This document shows, one piece after another, positions 61,834-64,000 of a stretch of 64,000 nt of DNA (the first letter of the stretch is position 1; every line of letters begins with the position of its first letter). The position numbers and the translations under genes were made by a program. Under the pieces are notes generated by a model. It was given only the letters and a program-made list of their open reading frames with translations. It ran no database searches and had not been told where the DNA came from. Source of the stretch: Siphlonurus alternatus (Eukaryota > Arthropoda > Insecta > Ephemeroptera > Siphlonuridae); the NCBI GenBank assembly GCA_949825025.1, contig OX463781.1, forward strand, positions 34,299,221-34,363,220, given 5' to 3'.

Positions 61834-63247
61834 TTAATTAATACTCTCGATGATTTAGCACGAAAGTCTTCAATTTTGTCACCTTGGCATCATATTGTTT
61901 TGTCACTTTATTTAAATACCAAGTTGTTAAAACAAAATACTCTTGCTTAACTGTACGGATATTAGTTAGGATAACGGCGAAATTTATATATATTTTCTAG
62001 TGCAGCATGTTATTATCAGATTTGTTCCGTTTCCTCTACTTGTCGCTTCCGTATTTAGAGCTTCCGGTTTGTTCATTGTGCACGCTGATGTTTTCATATA
62101 CATAGGAAATAATAAAATTATTATTTAGCTTACCAAAATATATCACAATTTTTTTTATCACCTATTCTTAGCATTAAAAAAAACGCTTTAAAATATTATT
62201 AATTGTAACGTTTTATGAAGAACTATAATGGAAGCCAAGTTTGATTAAAAAACTTTCTAAGTTTCGATATTTTGGCTGTGTGTTTGCCAAGTTAATTTAT
62301 AATGCGGTGACGTGGTAACTTATAAAGATATAAAATTAACAACAGTGGCAACTCGAAACTGCATGGTTTTCGCTGTAATGAACAATTTTAAACTAACTTC
62401 GGTTACGAAAGAATGGAAAATACACATAATCGTATTTGTAAATTTGAATACACTTGATACTCCATTATATTATACATTGATACTATTGATAGTATATTGT
62501 ATACTGGATTTGTTAATCACTAATTAATATTCTAAAGGTATACATACATTGTTAATGTGAGAAAGTGCGTTATACTTATTAATGGATGACAAATAAATCC
62601 TGGAAACGGCAAATTATGGAATTTCCCAAAATTTCCAATTCAAAAATAAATTAATATAAATAATAATAATAATTTTTATTCCAACATAAAGGTCGTACAA
62701 GACTACATTGATCACGTCAGAAACATAGCATACACTAAAACAAATAATACACTAATAACTTTTATCCTTTCGGCAACTCATGCAGAATTCACAATAAATA
62801 ACACTTAGGACATTACCTTTTTTATTTTTAGCTATTAAGAACAATAGTTACATATTTAATTTTAAATTTTTGTATGAACTGACCAAAAGTTACTGTTTTT
62901 GCGTCCTGCATGTTTGTGTAAATCAGTGAGGACTCATCAGAGGAGTATGAGTTGTCTCGTTGAATTACGCAAGAGACGTGTGGCTAACATTACGTTACTA
63001 TGGCGTACGTGACAATCGCGACCTGCTCTCTGTCGTGGAGAAACTACTTATACTCATTTGAGCATTCCAACGACCGCATGTATATTTCCACCCAAAGTAC
63101 TATTTCCATTAAAAACATTTTTTATCAATGTTTTAATTGTTTTGTTTTTACTTTCATTGTCAAAATATAGATGAATATAGATTCCGATATACTGCAGTAT
63201 ACAGTAGATGAATATAGATGTACTGATGTACTATAATGAAATATATC

Positions 63248-63302
63248 TGGTTGGTTGGTATTTGGGGGCAATTAACACATTTTGGTCATATATGCCCCCA
63301 TG
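63248..63302 (+). repeat. dispersed 55 bp repeat motif, copy 3
   Basis: GGTTGGTTGGTATTTGGGGG, ACACATTTTGGTCATA and TATGCCCCCA. Best match to copy 2 at 58,128; followed by a T run. Confidence 0.6.
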
Positions 63303-63834
63303 TTATGTTATTTTTTTTTTTTTTTTTTGCTTGTGTGCATCTCCGTATTCTCCGTATTAATTATTTAAATTAATAATTATTTCTATATATTAATACATTT
63401 AGTAACAAATTTTAACTACATGCAACTATATTGGGTTCAGACATATAAACATAAACATATCGTATAAACAACCAAATAATAATTGTCAGAATTTTTTAAT
63501 TTAATACATTTTAAGTTTTGAACCGAGCTATAGTGCATATAGGTGCTGACGGGTTGAATCAATCGCGATTAAGTTGGCAATTATCTTTTTTTTTTTTATT
63601 ACTATCATCACATGTGAAGTTTAAGTTATCTGTCGTGCCAGATAAAATTAATCAAAGGGTAATTCTGCACACTTGTGATCTCATTGACTTTTAACAATTT
63701 TGTTTCGATTATCATTATCTCTCCGTTTTTAATATATTAGTTGATAACAATCTACTTGTCATGCAATGTTTAAAGTACTTGGTATACCGATGTTTTCTGG
63801 ATTTGTATCCAGAATCACACAGTAAGGGGGGTCG

Positions 63835-64000
63835 CAGACAGACTTCGCATCGCATGGTATCGTATGACTTCGTATGATAAAAATTTAGAACCGGCTCTAA
63901 ATGAGAAACTTACGATGTCATACCATACGATACCATGCGAAGCTGTGTGCGCGCGCATATCTGATCGCATAGTTTCTTAATTTTTTTATCATACGCTGCG
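63835..64000. mobile_element. palindromic MITE cut by the window end
   Basis: It starts GGGGGGTCGCAGACAGAC and contains repeated inverted words CGCATGGTATCGTATGA / TCATACCATACGATACCATG. The right terminus (ATCATACGCTGCG) begins to mirror the left end at the very edge of the window. Confidence 0.65.

Larger units (their letters stand above)
51703..64000. other. gene-poor interval, probable long first intron
   Basis: Apart from the short elements listed separately, I see no supported coding exon on the plus strand. A GC-richer patch at 54,390-54,570 and another at 60,350-60,610 encode nothing recognisable. Confidence 0.4.

Overview
This is a 64 kb piece of an AT-rich animal nuclear genome with intron-containing genes, GT-AG splice sites and very many transposable elements. 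The best guess is an arthropod outside the well-known insect models (crustacean or chelicerate). The BPTF/NURF301 product resembles the arthropod branch of the family (ARRIF(I/V) end of the PHD block, DDT region), and CENP-I, which Drosophila and many insects lack, is present. Species cannot be named from the sequence.

Layout of the gene-bearing half (1-35 kb). The minus strand at 1-7.1 kb holds the first nine coding exons of a NURF301/BPTF homologue, running off the left edge. It is head-to-head, across a putative bidirectional promoter (7.1-8.9 kb), with AIMP2 (plus, coding 9.0-15.8 kb). AIMP2 is followed by UBE2I/UBC9 (plus, 18.85-21.48 kb, six exons including one noncoding start). UBE2I is tail-to-tail with CENPI (minus, 26.0-34.9 kb, 14 exons found, N-terminus not found). 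A cysteine-rich open frame with decapeptide repeats sits antisense in an AIMP2 intron.

Layout of the transposon block (36.5-48.7 kb). Element B is a near full-length CR1/Jockey-type non-LTR retrotransposon on the minus strand. Its ORF1 combines a PHD finger, a TARG1/OARD1-like macro domain with both catalytic residues, and an SGNH-esterase-like domain. Its ORF2 has an AP endonuclease and a reverse transcriptase. ORF2 is interrupted by an in-frame TAG and by a 720 bp inverted-repeat element. Next to it lies a 5'-truncated relative D, which is itself split by element C, a second non-LTR family (plus strand, 43,526-47,571) flanked by a 6 bp duplication. A 5S rRNA-like sequence and a SINE copy follow.

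The right end (48.7-64 kb) is gene-poor. It contains a promoter-like GC-richer patch, one credible first coding exon (51,643-51,702), MITEs, a degenerate tRNA-like sequence and simple repeats, and is probably mostly a long first intron. Small palindromic DNA transposons are frequent throughout. Several have TTAA duplications (piggyBac/Kolobok type) and one has a clear 8 bp hAT-type duplication. A hammerhead-like motif inside a 263 bp insertion with a 16 bp duplication points to a Penelope-like relic.

The four recognised genes (chromatin remodelling, tRNA-synthetase scaffold, SUMO conjugation, kinetochore) are unrelated housekeeping genes; nothing suggests that they are co-regulated beyond the shared BPTF/AIMP2 promoter region. 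The most unusual item is the macro domain inside a retrotransposon ORF1.
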